Under the pieces are notes generated by a model, which worked only from the letters and a program-made list of their open reading frames with translations, did not search any database and was not told where the DNA came from. DNA of 64,000 bases. It comes from Alphaproteobacteria bacterium (lineage in GTDB: Bacteria > Pseudomonadota > Alphaproteobacteria > Caulobacterales > Maricaulaceae). The position numbers and the translations under genes were made by a program. The DNA lies in the NCBI GenBank assembly GCA_024742735.1, contig JANSXV010000001.1, positions 1 to 64,000 on the forward strand, in the 5' to 3' direction. Below, in pieces: positions 18,338-26,911 of the stretch; within the stretch, counting starts at the first letter, position 1, and every line of letters starts with the position of its first letter.

Positions 18338-20063
18338 GGCGCGCACCATTCGCGATGCGGTCGAGGCGCGCCTTGCGCGCCGGCACCGGGCCGAGCGGCG
18401 CTTCCAGCTCTACGGGCTGGGCGCCATCGTGCTTGCCGTGGCGTTCCTGGTCTTGCTGATCGGCTCGATCCTGTACCAGTCGGTTCCGGCCTTCACCGCC
18501 CACGAAGTCACGCTGGAGGTGGAGCTCGACCCTGCGCTGGTTGATCCGCGCGGTGACGGGAGCGAGGCGAGTCTGCGGCGCGGCTCCTACAACACGGTGA
18601 TCCAGAACGCCTTGCAGGCGCAATTCCCCGATGTCGACGAGCGCTCCGAGCTTCGCGAACTGTTCGGCCTCTACAGCGCCGTCAACGCCGCGCGCCTGCT
18701 CAACACTGTGGTGGATCAGCCTGAGCTGGTGGGCGCGCGCTACGCCTTCTCCTTTCCCATTTCCGACGACGCCGACCTCTATCTGAAGGGCCGCACGGTC
18801 GATGAGCGCCGCGCCGCCGGCGACGGCATGCTGACTATCATTCCCAGCGAAGCCGATGTGACGCTGCGGGCCGACAGTCCCGCCTTCCAACCCTTCGCCG
18901 ACGCCATCCGCGCGGAGGCCGCCGCCTGGGCCGACGCTGCGGAAGCCCGCGCAGCCGCGTCCTGGCGTTCGGCGCAGGAAACGATCGATGCGGACACGCG
19001 CGAAGTTCTGGAAGCCGAAGCAGAGCGTGCCGGCGCCCTGGCTGAACGGTTGCGGAGCCGGCTGGCGCCGGACCAGGCCCTGGTGCTCGACGCCCAGGCG
19101 CCGTCTTTTCTGGTTGAGGCGGACGGGGGTGTGTTCCGGGTCCGCCAAATCAGCGCTGACCGCACCAGCGCGCTTGCGGAGACGGTCATCGCCCCGGCCG
19201 GGACCGGCGCAGCGGAGCGCTGGACGGCCTGGGTTCTGGAAACACCAGCTGCGGCCCGGCTGATTACAGACCGTCAGCTGGTTTGGGTGCGCGCGCTCGC
19301 CGATCGAGGCCTCATCGAGAACCGGTTCAATACCCGGCTCTTCACGAACGCGGACAGCCGGGAGCCGGAACTCGCGGGCGTCATGGGCGCGCTGACCGGC
19401 TCGATCCTGACCGTGCTGGTGACGATGCTCCTGGCGGTGCCCATCGGGGTCGGCGCGGCGATCTATCTGGAAGAATTCGCGCCGAAGAACCGGCTGACCC
19501 AGATCATCGAGGTGAACATCAACAATCTGGCGGCGGTGCCGTCCATCGTCTTTGGTCTGCTCGGGCTTGCGGTCTTCATCAACGCGTTCGGTCTGCCGCG
19601 CTCGGCGCCTCTGGTGGGCGGCATGGTGCTGGCCCTGATGACGCTTCCAACTGTGATCATCTCCTCGCGCGCCGCGCTGAAGGCCGTGCCGCCCTCGATC
19701 CGCGAAGCCGCGCTGGGCGTCGGCGCCTCGAAGACCCAGGCTGTGTTCCACCATGTCCTGCCCCTGGCGGCGCCCGGCATCCTGACGGGCTCCATCATCG
19801 GTCTGGCCCAGGCGTTGGGCGAGACTGCGCCGCTTCTGATGATCGGCATGGTGGCGTTCATCGCCGATCCGCCCAGCCTTGGCTTCTCCGGGTTCACGGA
19901 GCCGGCGACCGTCATGCCGGTCCAGATCTTCATCTGGTCCTCAAGCGCCGAGCGCGCCTTCGAGGCGCGCACGGCGGCCGCCATCCTGGTGCTGCTGGGC
20001 CTGATGATCCTTTTCAATGCGGTCGCGATCTATCTGCGCCGCCGGTTCGAACGGAGATGGTGA
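18330..20063 (+). CDS. pstA: Phosphate ABC transporter permease PstA
   Basis: Second permease subunit of the phosphate importer, 577 residues. After one N-terminal membrane helix (about 28-52) there is a 280-residue periplasmic region typical of the long alphaproteobacterial PstA (the DUF3333-type extension). The permease proper begins near 350 ([20 protein letters not shown]) and carries the ATPase-contact loop [21 protein letters not shown]. It overlaps pstC by eight bases, and pstB starts two bases after its stop codon, so the operon is tightly coupled. Confidence 0.95.
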   Translation: MTEARTIRDAVEARLARRHRAERRFQLYGLGAIVLAVAFLVLLIGSILYQSVPAFTAHEVTLEVELDPALVDPRGDGSEASLRRGSYNTVIQNALQAQFPDVDERSELRELFGLYSAVNAARLLNTVVDQPELVGARYAFSFPISDDADLYLKGRTVDERRAAGDGMLTIIPSEADVTLRADSPAFQPFADAIRAEAAAWADAAEARAAASWRSAQETIDADTREVLEAEAERAGALAERLRSRLAPDQALVLDAQAPSFLVEADGGVFRVRQISADRTSALAETVIAPAGTGAAERWTAWVLETPAAARLITDRQLVWVRALADRGLIENRFNTRLFTNADSREPELAGVMGALTGSILTVLVTMLLAVPIGVGAAIYLEEFAPKNRLTQIIEVNINNLAAVPSIVFGLLGLAVFINAFGLPRSAPLVGGMVLALMTLPTVIISSRAALKAVPPSIREAALGVGASKTQAVFHHVLPLAAPGILTGSIIGLAQALGETAPLLMIGMVAFIADPPSLGFSGFTEPATVMPVQIFIWSSSAERAFEARTAAAILVLLGLMILFNAVAIYLRRRFERRW

Positions 20064-20064
20064 G

Positions 20065-20895
20065 TTGAGCGAGGACCGAGTGGACCTGACGGCGCCGGAC
20101 GGCGCGGCCACGCTGTATCACCCGACCCCGGCCGGGCTCGATCCGAAGGTTGCGACGCGCGAGGTCAGCGTGACCTATGGCGGCAAGCTGGCGCTGGACC
20201 GGGTGACGCTGAACGTGCCCGACCGGTCGGTGACGGCCTGCATCGGGCCGTCGGGCTGCGGGAAGTCGACCTTCCTGCGGTGCATCAACCGCATGAATGA
20301 CACGATCGACAATGCAAAGGTCACCGGCTCGATCCGCATTGATGATGAAGAGGTCAATGATCGTTCGGTCGACCCCGTCGTCCTGCGCGCCCGGGTCGGC
20401 ATGGTGTTCCAGAAGCCGAACCCGTTTCCCAAGTCGATCTATGATAACATCGCCTACGGGCCCCGGATCCACGGCCTGGCGTCCTCCCGCGAGGAGCTGG
20501 ACGCCATCGTGGAAACGAGCCTGAAAAAGGCCGGGCTGTGGAACGAAGTCGCCGACCGTCTGGCTCAACCGGGCACGTCGTTGTCCGGCGGCCAGCAGCA
20601 GCGTCTGGTGATCGCTCGCGCCATCGCGGTGAACCCGGAAGTGATCCTCATGGACGAGCCGTGCTCGGCTCTGGACCCGATCGCGACCGCGCGCATCGAG
20701 GAGCTGATCGATGAACTGCGCGAGAACTACGCGCTGGTGATCGTGACGCACTCCATGGCCCAGGCCGCGCGAGTCTCGCAGATGACCGCATTCTTCCACC
20801 TCGGCGCGCTCGTGGAGTACGGGCCGACCGAGGAGATCTTCACCAACCCCCTGGATCAACGCACCCAGGATTACATCACCGGACGCTTTGGATGA
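20065..20895 (+). CDS. pstB: Phosphate ABC transporter ATP-binding protein PstB
   Basis: ATPase of the phosphate importer, 276 residues. It shows the Walker A motif GPSGCGKST (61-69), [20 protein letters not shown] typical of PstB, the signature LSGGQQQR, and Walker [14 protein letters not shown] followed by the switch histidine in VTHSM. The open frame runs back into pstA. The start chosen is the TTG at 20065, two bases after the pstA stop and preceded by a GGAG site; a GTG at 20080 is the alternative. Confidence 0.94.
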   Translation: MSEDRVDLTAPDGAATLYHPTPAGLDPKVATREVSVTYGGKLALDRVTLNVPDRSVTACIGPSGCGKSTFLRCINRMNDTIDNAKVTGSIRIDDEEVNDRSVDPVVLRARVGMVFQKPNPFPKSIYDNIAYGPRIHGLASSREELDAIVETSLKKAGLWNEVADRLAQPGTSLSGGQQQRLVIARAIAVNPEVILMDEPCSALDPIATARIEELIDELRENYALVIVTHSMAQAARVSQMTAFFHLGALVEYGPTEEIFTNPLDQRTQDYITGRFG

Positions 20896-20944
20896 GGTCC
20901 TTCAAAGCAGCACGTTCCGTTTCCGGACCTGAAAGGCGAAAGCC

Positions 20945-21652
20945 ATGACGACGCCGATCAGAGCGCCGCATATCGTCAAAGCCTTCTCCGAGGAGCTTGA
21001 GCGCCTGGCCGCCGATGTGGCGGCCATGGGCGGGCTCGCCGAAAGCCTCGTTTCGGACGCTCTGGAAGCGGCCGCGACCCGGGACGGCGATCTCGCCGCC
21101 GAGGTCATGGCGCGCGATGTCCAGGTCGACGACATGCAGCGCGATATCGAGAAGAAGATCATCCGCCTGCTCGCCCTGCGCCAGCCCATCGCTCAGGATC
21201 TGCGGGTCTGCATCGCCGCACTGAAGATCGTGGCGGACCTGGAGCGTGTCGGCGACCTGGCCAAGTCCATCGCCCGGCGCGTGCCGACCCTGAACGAAAG
21301 CGATCCGACGCCCTTTGCGGCTTCGGTGGACCGAATGGGCAAGCTGGTTCTGGGTCACCTGCATCAGGTGCTCGACGCCTACGCCACCGGTCAGGCCCGG
21401 CAGGCGGTCGGCGTGTGGGAGCGCGACGATGATGTTGACGAGCACTATAACGCGCTGTTCCGCGAGCTGATCGGCGCCATGACTGAAGACCCGGCCATGA
21501 TCGGACCGGGCGCGCACCTATTGTTTATCGCCAAGAATCTCGAGCGCATCGGTGATCACGCCACCAACATCGCCGAGGTCGTTCACTACCTTGTCACGGG
21601 CCGGGAGATCGCGTCGGAACGGCCGCGCGGACCGCGTCCCGAGGCGCCTTGA
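20945..21652 (+). CDS. phoU: Phosphate signalling complex protein PhoU
   Basis: A 235-residue, all-helical PhoU made of two copies of a three-helix bundle. It links the Pst transporter to PhoR and holds the kinase off when phosphate is plentiful. Family stretches include VQVDDMQRDIEKKIIRLLALRQPIAQDLR, here broken by the metal-binding E/D motif DLERVGDLAKSIA in the first repeat and NLERIGDHATNIAEV in the second. The ATG has a GAAAGG site. It lies 49 bp after pstB and 14 bp before phoB. Confidence 0.95.
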   Translation: MTTPIRAPHIVKAFSEELERLAADVAAMGGLAESLVSDALEAAATRDGDLAAEVMARDVQVDDMQRDIEKKIIRLLALRQPIAQDLRVCIAALKIVADLERVGDLAKSIARRVPTLNESDPTPFAASVDRMGKLVLGHLHQVLDAYATGQARQAVGVWERDDDVDEHYNALFRELIGAMTEDPAMIGPGAHLLFIAKNLERIGDHATNIAEVVHYLVTGREIASERPRGPRPEAP

Positions 21653-21666
21653 GGGGGACCTGAGAC

Positions 21667-22356
21667 ATGCAGCCGCACGTGCTTGTCGTTGAGGATGAAG
21701 ACGCACTCGCCGAGCTTCTCCAGTATAATCTGAAAAAGGAGGGCTTTCGCGTCTCCATCGCCGCCGACGGGGAAGAAGCCCTGATGCTGGTGGAGGAGCG
21801 TCAGCCCGACGTCGTGATCCTGGACTGGATGCTGCCGAAAATCTCCGGCATCGAGGTGTGCCGGCGCCTGCGCGGCCGCCAGGAGAGCCGGAACCTGCCC
21901 ATCATCATGCTGACTGCGCGCGGCGAGGAAGCTGACCGGATCCGCGGGCTCGACACCGGCGCGGACGACTACATCGTCAAGCCGTTCCTCATGAAGGAGC
22001 TGTTCGCCCGAGTGCGCGCGATCCTGCGCCGCATCCGTCCAGGGCTCGCCGAAGACAAGGTCGCAGTCGGCGACATCACCATCGACCGGGTCGCCCACCG
22101 CGTGATGCGCAATGGCGACGAGATTCATCTTGGTCCGACGGAATTCCGCCTGCTCGACTATTTGATGCAGCACCCGGGCCGGGTGTTTTCGCGTGAGCAG
22201 CTGCTGGACGCGGTCTGGGGTTCAGATGTCTATGTGGAGGCCCGCACCGTGGACGTGCATATCGGCCGTCTGCGCAAGGCGCTGAACAAGATCCCCGGCG
22301 TTGATCCGATCCGCACGGTGCGCTCGGCCGGCTATGCGCTGAATTCGGACGGGTGA
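21667..22356 (+). CDS. phoB: Phosphate regulon response regulator PhoB
   Basis: OmpR-family response regulator of 229 residues that binds Pho boxes. The receiver domain has the acidic pair VEDED (9-13), the phosphorylation site Asp53 in ILDWMLP, and the conserved lysine in DYIVKPF (about 106). The C-terminal winged helix begins near 130 with the typical LGPTEFRLLDYLMQHPGRV segment and ends in RTVRSAGYAL. It is the last gene of the phosphate cluster. The next gene, on the other strand, ends only four bases away and no terminator is seen between them. Confidence 0.95.
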   Translation: MQPHVLVVEDEDALAELLQYNLKKEGFRVSIAADGEEALMLVEERQPDVVILDWMLPKISGIEVCRRLRGRQESRNLPIIMLTARGEEADRIRGLDTGADDYIVKPFLMKELFARVRAILRRIRPGLAEDKVAVGDITIDRVAHRVMRNGDEIHLGPTEFRLLDYLMQHPGRVFSREQLLDAVWGSDVYVEARTVDVHIGRLRKALNKIPGVDPIRTVRSAGYALNSDG

Positions 22357-22360
22357 AGGC

Positions 22361-22561
22361 TCAGGCGACGCCGAACCACATCAGGATCCCGCGGATCGCG
22401 CCAAGCGGCGGCAGGATAAGGTCGAAGATCAGCCAGAGCCATTTCACCATCATGGCGTCTCTGACGACCGCCGTGATCCAGCCGGCCAGCGCGATCACGC
22501 CCAGACAACCTCCGCCGCCCAGGCACCCGTTCTCGCGCTGAATGATGATCCGGGTCGCCAT
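22361..22561 (-). CDS. Small membrane protein with a Cys/Gly-rich N-terminus
   Basis: A 66-residue protein with two predicted membrane helices (about 18-32 and 40-63). The first is preceded by CLGGGGCLG, with two cysteines five residues apart. The second contains LILPPLGAIRGILMW, whose LPPLG resembles the Pmp3/YqaE family, but the layout is not the same. The ATG at 22561 has a GC-rich leader and no clear ribosome binding site. Coding potential is supported by the regular hydrophobic pattern. No function is proposed. It ends four bases from phoB, in convergent orientation. Confidence 0.6.
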   Translation of the reverse strand: MATRIIIQRENGCLGGGGCLGVIALAGWITAVVRDAMMVKWLWLIFDLILPPLGAIRGILMWFGVA

Positions 22562-22599
22562 GGGCGCAGGCTAGCAGCGGACTGAACGACCGCAAGCGG

Positions 22600-23070
22600 C
22601 TAGAGCGTCCGGATCATGCAATAGCTGAACGTGCCGTCCTTGTAGGGCGGGAACGCGTCGCAATGGGCGAAGCCCAGCCGCTTATACAGGCGCCGCGAGG
22701 CGGCGAAGCCGTCCGACCAGCCGGTTTCCAGGCCCAGGTGCGAACAACCGGCTTCGCGGGCCGCAGCGATACAGGTTTCGACCAGGGCGGCTCCGAGGCC
22801 CGAGCCGCGCGCGGCGTCGAGCACATGGACCGATTTCAGCTCCGCGAAGCCGGCTTCGCGAAGCACGAGGGCTGCACAGCCGGCTGGAGCTCCGCCGATG
22901 CGCGCCATCCAGAACGTCACCGCCGGCGCTGCGAGCTCATCGGCGTCGAATGCGTAGCAGGCGCCGGGGGGAGAGTTCGCACGCGTGAAGGCCAGGTGGC
23001 GGTCGAGAAGCATGATCGCGTCGGCTGAACGCGGATCGGCTTCAGCAATGACCGGCGTGCCGTCTGTCAT
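22600..23070 (-). CDS. GNAT-family N-acetyltransferase
   Basis: A 156-residue acetyl-CoA-dependent acetyltransferase. The acetyl-CoA binding motif A is ARGSGLGAALVETCIAAAREAG (in the R/Q-x-x-G-x-G/A form), preceded by the beta strand FAELKSVHVLDAA and followed by LGLETG and ASRRLYKRLGFAHCDAF, the usual C-terminal GNAT elements. The substrate is not evident. Its ATG overlaps the stop of the next acetyltransferase gene upstream (TCAT on the plus strand), so the two are an operon of two GNAT enzymes. Confidence 0.88.
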   Translation of the reverse strand: MTDGTPVIAEADPRSADAIMLLDRHLAFTRANSPPGACYAFDADELAAPAVTFWMARIGGAPAGCAALVLREAGFAELKSVHVLDAARGSGLGAALVETCIAAAREAGCSHLGLETGWSDGFAASRRLYKRLGFAHCDAFPPYKDGTFSYCMIRTL

Positions 23071-23654
23071 CGGGCCATCGCCTCCAGTCGTGCATCAAGC
23101 CCGTCGCGCACCGCAGGCCATTCGCTGGCGAGGACCGAATAGTAGACGCTATCGCGGCGTTCGCCTGTCCAGGTCTTGGCGTGGCTGCCCAGCACGCCTT
23201 CGCGCACCGCGCCCAGCTTCTCCATGGCGCCCTGGGAGCGCAGATTGTGCGCCCCGGTCTTCAGCTCGACGCGTGCTGCGCCGCACTTGAACGCATGGTC
23301 GAAGAGCAGCCGCTTGGCCGCCGGGTTCACATGGCTTCGGTGAGCCGATGCGCCATACCACGTCCAGCCGATCTCCACCCGGTCATGGTCAGGGGCGATG
23401 GCTAAAAAGGCGGTATGGCCGACGATGCCGCCGCCGATCCTGTCATGGACCGCATAGCTGATCTGGGTTCCGGCGGCGCTCGCTCTCACCATGGTGTCGA
23501 ACCAGCTGTCGAACCCGGCCGCGGAAGCGTTCAGGCTGGTCTGGACCCAGAGCGAGGGATCGTCTGCAACCGGCTGCAGCGGCGCGCGGTGACGCTCCTC
23601 CAGCAAGTCCAGCCGGACATAGGCGTTCTCCAGGGCGATGGCGCTCAACTGCAT
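23067..23654 (-). CDS. GNAT acetyltransferase, RimJ/RimL-like
   Basis: A 195-residue acetyltransferase of the RimJ/RimL (Acetyltransf_3) group, whose members acetylate protein N-termini, aminoacyl compounds or antibiotics. Family features are the start LENAYVRLDLLEERH, IGWTWYGASAHRSHVNPAAKRLLFDHAF in the acetyl-CoA region, and ELKTGAHNLRSQGAMEKLGAVREGVL, a clear RimL-type ending. A reverse-strand open frame extends far upstream of the ATG at 23654, but that part lies opposite the acyl-CoA dehydrogenase and is a shadow. It overlaps the following acetyltransferase gene by four bases. Confidence 0.88.
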   Translation of the reverse strand: MQLSAIALENAYVRLDLLEERHRAPLQPVADDPSLWVQTSLNASAAGFDSWFDTMVRASAAGTQISYAVHDRIGGGIVGHTAFLAIAPDHDRVEIGWTWYGASAHRSHVNPAAKRLLFDHAFKCGAARVELKTGAHNLRSQGAMEKLGAVREGVLGSHAKTWTGERRDSVYYSVLASEWPAVRDGLDARLEAMAR

Positions 23655-23834
23655 GGGCCGTATCCTCCTGCCGGTCTCGATAGCCAAGAGCGGGCCTGAG
23701 CGCTCATCACGTTTCGCGGCGAAAAGTTTCTGCAGCCGGGCGCAGATGTCGCGGGTGGAATCTCGGCTCAGCGCGTTAAGATCGGGCCAAACGCAAATCG
23801 CCCGCATTGATCCGGGCTGGGGAGGGTCTGACCG

Positions 23835-25052
23835 ATGAATTTTGAATATTCCGATCTGTGCAAGGACTATCTTGCGCGGGTGCGCGCCTTCATGGACGCC
23901 CATGTCTATCCCAATGAGAAGACCTATCACGATCAGCTGGCGGGCTTCGGGACCAATCGCTGGCAGGTCCTGCCGATCATTGAGGAACTGAAGGCAAAGG
24001 CGAAAGCGGAAGGGCTGTGGAATCTGTTTCTGCCCGATTCCGAGGAAGGCGCCGGGCTGTCCAACCAGGACTACGCCCCGCTCGCCGAGGAGATGGGCCG
24101 TGTGGTCTGGGCCTCGGAGGTGTTCAACTGCTCCGCGCCGGACACCGGCAATATGGAAGTCCTCACCCGCTACGGCACGCCGGAGCAGCAGGAGCAGTGG
24201 CTGAAACCGCTTCTGGCCGGTGAAATCCGCTCCGCGTTCCTGATGACCGAGCCGGCGGTGGCCAGCTCGGACGCCACCAATATCGAGTGCTCCATCCAGC
24301 GCGAGGGCGATGAGTATGTCATCAACGGGCGCAAGTGGTGGAGCTCCGGCGCCGGGGATCCGCGCTGCAAGATCTTCATCCTCATGGGCAAGACCAATCC
24401 GGATGCGGACACCTATTCCCAGCAGTCCATGATCCTCGTCCCCGCCGACGCCGACGGTGTGACCATCGAACGCCACCTTCCCGTGTTCGGTTATGACGAC
24501 GCGCCCCATGGCCACATGGAGGTCAAGCTGGACAATGTGCGTGTGCCCGCCTCGAACATGCTGCTGGGCGAGGGGCGCGGGTTCGAGATCGCGCAGGGGC
24601 GCCTTGGCCCGGGGCGCATCCACCACTGCATGCGCACGATCGGCTGCGCTGAGCGCGCGTTGGAGCTGCTGGTCAAGCGGGCCATGAGCCGGGAGGCCTT
24701 CGGCAAGCCGGTCATCAAGCACTCCATCTGGGAGCACCGGATCGCCAAGGCCCGCATCGATATCGAGATGGCCCGGCTGCTCACGCTCAAAGCGGCCTGG
24801 ATGATGGATACCGTCGGCAACAAGGTCGCCCGCGGCGAGATCGCCATGATCAAGGTGGCCGCCCCGCGCGTGGCGCTGGAAGTCATCGACAACGCCATTC
24901 AGGTCCATGGCGGCGGAGGGGTGTCCGACGACTTCCCGCTGGCGGCGTCTTACGCCGGCATCCGCACGCTGCGCCTGGCCGATGGCCCGGACGAAGTGCA
25001 CGAGCGCACGATCGCGCGCCTGGAAGCCAAGCGCTGGCTGAACGCCAATTAG
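23835..25052 (+). CDS. Acyl-CoA dehydrogenase, ACAD10/11-like
   Basis: FAD-dependent acyl-CoA dehydrogenase of 405 residues. It introduces a double bond next to the CoA thioester. Typical blocks are [20 protein letters not shown] (flavin contact), [37 protein letters not shown] (recognised in the ACAD10/11 subgroup), AFGKPV and the C-terminal [16 protein letters not shown]. The ATG at 23835 has a GGGGAGGG site. Natural acyl substrates are unknown; ACAD10/11 relatives often act on long or 4-hydroxylated acyl chains. It is transcribed alone and is followed by a strong terminator. Confidence 0.93.
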   Translation: MNFEYSDLCKDYLARVRAFMDAHVYPNEKTYHDQLAGFGTNRWQVLPIIEELKAKAKAEGLWNLFLPDSEEGAGLSNQDYAPLAEEMGRVVWASEVFNCSAPDTGNMEVLTRYGTPEQQEQWLKPLLAGEIRSAFLMTEPAVASSDATNIECSIQREGDEYVINGRKWWSSGAGDPRCKIFILMGKTNPDADTYSQQSMILVPADADGVTIERHLPVFGYDDAPHGHMEVKLDNVRVPASNMLLGEGRGFEIAQGRLGPGRIHHCMRTIGCAERALELLVKRAMSREAFGKPVIKHSIWEHRIAKARIDIEMARLLTLKAAWMMDTVGNKVARGEIAMIKVAAPRVALEVIDNAIQVHGGGGVSDDFPLAASYAGIRTLRLADGPDEVHERTIARLEAKRWLNAN

Positions 25053-25075
25053 GCGCACCACGCCTGAAGACGTGG

Positions 25076-25106
25076 AAACGCCCCGCCGGAGCCCGGCGGG
25101 GCGTTT
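25076..25106. terminator. Strong bidirectional intrinsic terminator
   Basis: AAACGCCCCGCCGG (25076-25089) pairs perfectly over 14 bases with CCGGCGGGGCGTTT (25093-25106) around a 3-base loop. It lies between the convergent acyl-CoA dehydrogenase and cheZ genes, and the flanking A and T runs allow it to act in both directions. Confidence 0.85.
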
Positions 25107-25130
25107 CTACGACGCAGCAGACAACCGGAT

Positions 25131-25799
25131 CTAATCGAACAGGGAGTCGATGGCGTCCTGATCCATGCTCATCAGGTCGTCCACGGCGCTCTGGTCGGTT
25201 TCAGGACCGCCCTGGGCCGGACCGTTCAGGTGCAGGCGCTGGCGGCGCTCGGTCTCGGCGCGCTCTTCCTCGGTCATTTCCGCATCATGCACGCCCATGG
25301 TCTTGGCGAAGCGCGCGACGCGCGTCTCGATATGCTTGAGCGAGGTGACGACCTTGGAGACCCGCTGGCCGGCGAGATCCTGGAACGAGCAGTTCTCGAT
25401 GATCCGGCACATCGCCTCGTCGACATGAGCCTTGTAGGCGTCGAGATCGGTCGGCTCGGCGGCCATCAGGTTCTCGGCCTCGCTCATGATCGCTTCGGTG
25501 GCGCGTTCGGTGTCGGAGACCACAGCCTCCAGCTCCGCTCCGGCGACCGGGATGCGTTGTTCCTTGATGTCGTTCGGGCGCAGTTCGGCGATTTCGTCGC
25601 GGGTCCGGGCGATATAGGCCGCGATGGAGTTGAACTCCTCGTGGATCGACCGGTCCAGCGACCCGAAAAACATCTGCATGGTGTCTGTCAGCTGTTGAGC
25701 GAGGCGCAGGACCTCGATCAGCTGGGCGTCCTTGAGATCGGCGGATTTCACCGACTTCAAACTATCGCGCACGCGCGCGGCGACTTCAGCGGCAGGCAT
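25131..25799 (-). CDS. cheZ: CheZ-family CheY phosphatase
   Basis: A 222-residue all-helical phosphatase that speeds dephosphorylation of CheY. The catalytic segment CSFQDLAGQRV (137-147) matches the FQDLTGQ motif of enteric CheZ, with the catalytic glutamine at Gln145. The C-terminus DDLMSMDQDAIDSLFD resembles the amphipathic tail that binds CheY. The ATG at 25799 has a GGAAGGA site; the open frame runs on without family resemblance. The upstream gene on the same strand encodes a CheY-like receiver, which is the obvious partner. CheZ is less common in alphaproteobacteria than in gammaproteobacteria but occurs in Caulobacterales relatives. Confidence 0.9.
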   Translation of the reverse strand: MPAAEVAARVRDSLKSVKSADLKDAQLIEVLRLAQQLTDTMQMFFGSLDRSIHEEFNSIAAYIARTRDEIAELRPNDIKEQRIPVAGAELEAVVSDTERATEAIMSEAENLMAAEPTDLDAYKAHVDEAMCRIIENCSFQDLAGQRVSKVVTSLKHIETRVARFAKTMGVHDAEMTEEERAETERRQRLHLNGPAQGGPETDQSAVDDLMSMDQDAIDSLFD

Positions 25800-25929
25800 G
25801 GGATATCCTTCCCTCTTATTGCGCCATCCGCGGAGCAGGGCGGCCGTTTCGGGCAGCGCGGGCTCCGTGTTCCCCAATGAGACCTGTCGGGTCAGCTCTT
25901 GGCGGCTGATCCCGGCGTGATCTGAAGCC

Positions 25930-26316
25930 CTAGAACTCGCCGATGACGGCGGTCATCTTGGCCTTCAGGGTTCCGGCGTTGAACGGCTTCACGATGTAAT
26001 TGTTCACACCGGCCTTCTTCGCCGCGATCACGTTCTCGGTCTTGGATTCAGCAGTCACCATGATGAACGGGGTCGCCTTGGTGGCTTCCTCGGCGCGCAC
26101 TCTCTGGAGCAGCTCGTAGCCGGTCATCGGCTCCATGTTCCAGTCAGAGATCACCAGTCCGTACTTCTTCTTCTTCATGAGTTCGAACGCTTCGGTTCCA
26201 TCCGAAGCTTCGTCCACGTTCTCAAAGCCGATCTGCTTGAGCAGATTCTTGATGATGCGGACCATGGTCTTGTAATCATCCACCACCAGGATCGGCATCG
26301 ACATTTCGACGGCCAT
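25930..26316 (-). CDS. cheY: CheY-like single-domain response regulator
   Basis: A 128-residue receiver domain with no output domain. The acidic pair is VVDDY (11-15), the phosphorylation site is Asp58 in ISDWNMEPMTG, the switch threonine is Thr88 in IMVTAES and the conserved lysine is Lys110 in NNYIVKPF. DWNMEPMTGYELL is very close to classical flagellar CheY. The ATG at 26316 follows a GGAG site. It is followed by cheZ after a 130-bp gap. A second, more diverged CheY is in the che cluster at 40 kb, so this copy may be the one acting on the flagellar motor. Confidence 0.92.
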   Translation of the reverse strand: MAVEMSMPILVVDDYKTMVRIIKNLLKQIGFENVDEASDGTEAFELMKKKKYGLVISDWNMEPMTGYELLQRVRAEEATKATPFIMVTAESKTENVIAAKKAGVNNYIVKPFNAGTLKAKMTAVIGEF

Positions 26317-26412
26317 CGCCCCAACTCCGTATCCGTTGTTCTTCCACCCACCAGACGGTCGTTTCGCATGTGCGGGCCGCCGTCCTTGAGACGAGACCCT
26401 AGACAAGTGCGG

Positions 26413-26427
26413 TCAAAAATCGGTTAA
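26413..26427 (-). promoter_or_regulatory. Possible CtrA binding site before cheY-cheZ
   Basis: On the reverse strand the sequence is TTAACCGATTTTTGA, matching the CtrA pattern TTAA-N7-TTAA with one mismatch and with the favoured TTAACC left half. It lies about 97 bp before the cheY start and in the short divergent region shared with the MaoC gene. Chemotaxis and motility genes are common CtrA targets in this bacterial group, which makes the site plausible. Confidence 0.4.
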
Positions 26428-26458
26428 ACACGCGCACATCGCGCCGTGGAGCAGTGGC

Positions 26459-26899
26459 ATGAACGAATTCGAGGGCTTCGCCATCACCGAGCTGGAGGTC
26501 GGCCAGAGCGCTGAAATCGTGCGTGTAGCCGACGATGAATCGGTGCGAAAGTTCGCCGAGGTGTCCGGCGACTTCAATCCGCTGCATATGGACGAAGAGT
26601 ACGCGAAGAAGTCGCCTTTCAGAGGCCGGATCGTGCACGGCGCGCTTGTGGCGAGCTTTGTTTCCAACGTGCTGGGCAATCATCTGCCCGGGCCGGGCGC
26701 CGTGTTCGCGGGCATGACGATCCGCTTCGAGCGCCCGGTGCGGATCGGCGACAGCGTGACCACGCGCGCCACGGTGACCGAGGTGGATGTGAAGGCGCGC
26801 CGGGTGAAGCTGGCCTGCGTGTGCGAGGTGGACGGCGTGGTCTGTATGGAGGCCGACGCCGAAGTGATCGTGCGCAAGCGCCGCAAGTCAGCGGCCTGA
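26459..26899 (+). CDS. MaoC-like (R)-specific enoyl-CoA hydratase
   Basis: A 146-residue hot-dog-fold hydratase of the PhaJ type, predicted to convert trans-2-enoyl-CoA to (R)-3-hydroxyacyl-CoA. The hydratase 2 motif is present as FAEVSGDFNPLHMDEEYAKK with the catalytic Asp and His, followed by RIVHGALVASFVSNVLG. The second half (FERPVRIGDSVTTRATV) is the usual MaoC ending. The ATG has a GGAG site. The stop is 12 bp before ribF, so both may share a transcript, although their functions are unrelated. Confidence 0.9.
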   Translation: MNEFEGFAITELEVGQSAEIVRVADDESVRKFAEVSGDFNPLHMDEEYAKKSPFRGRIVHGALVASFVSNVLGNHLPGPGAVFAGMTIRFERPVRIGDSVTTRATVTEVDVKARRVKLACVCEVDGVVCMEADAEVIVRKRRKSAA

Positions 26900-26911
26900 G
26901 TTAAGGGTTTC

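Noticed and set aside
23655-25061. Long reverse open frame upstream of the RimL-like acetyltransferase
   Set aside because: It lies opposite the acyl-CoA dehydrogenase gene, has no family resemblance, and is kept open by the high-GC codon bias of the other strand.
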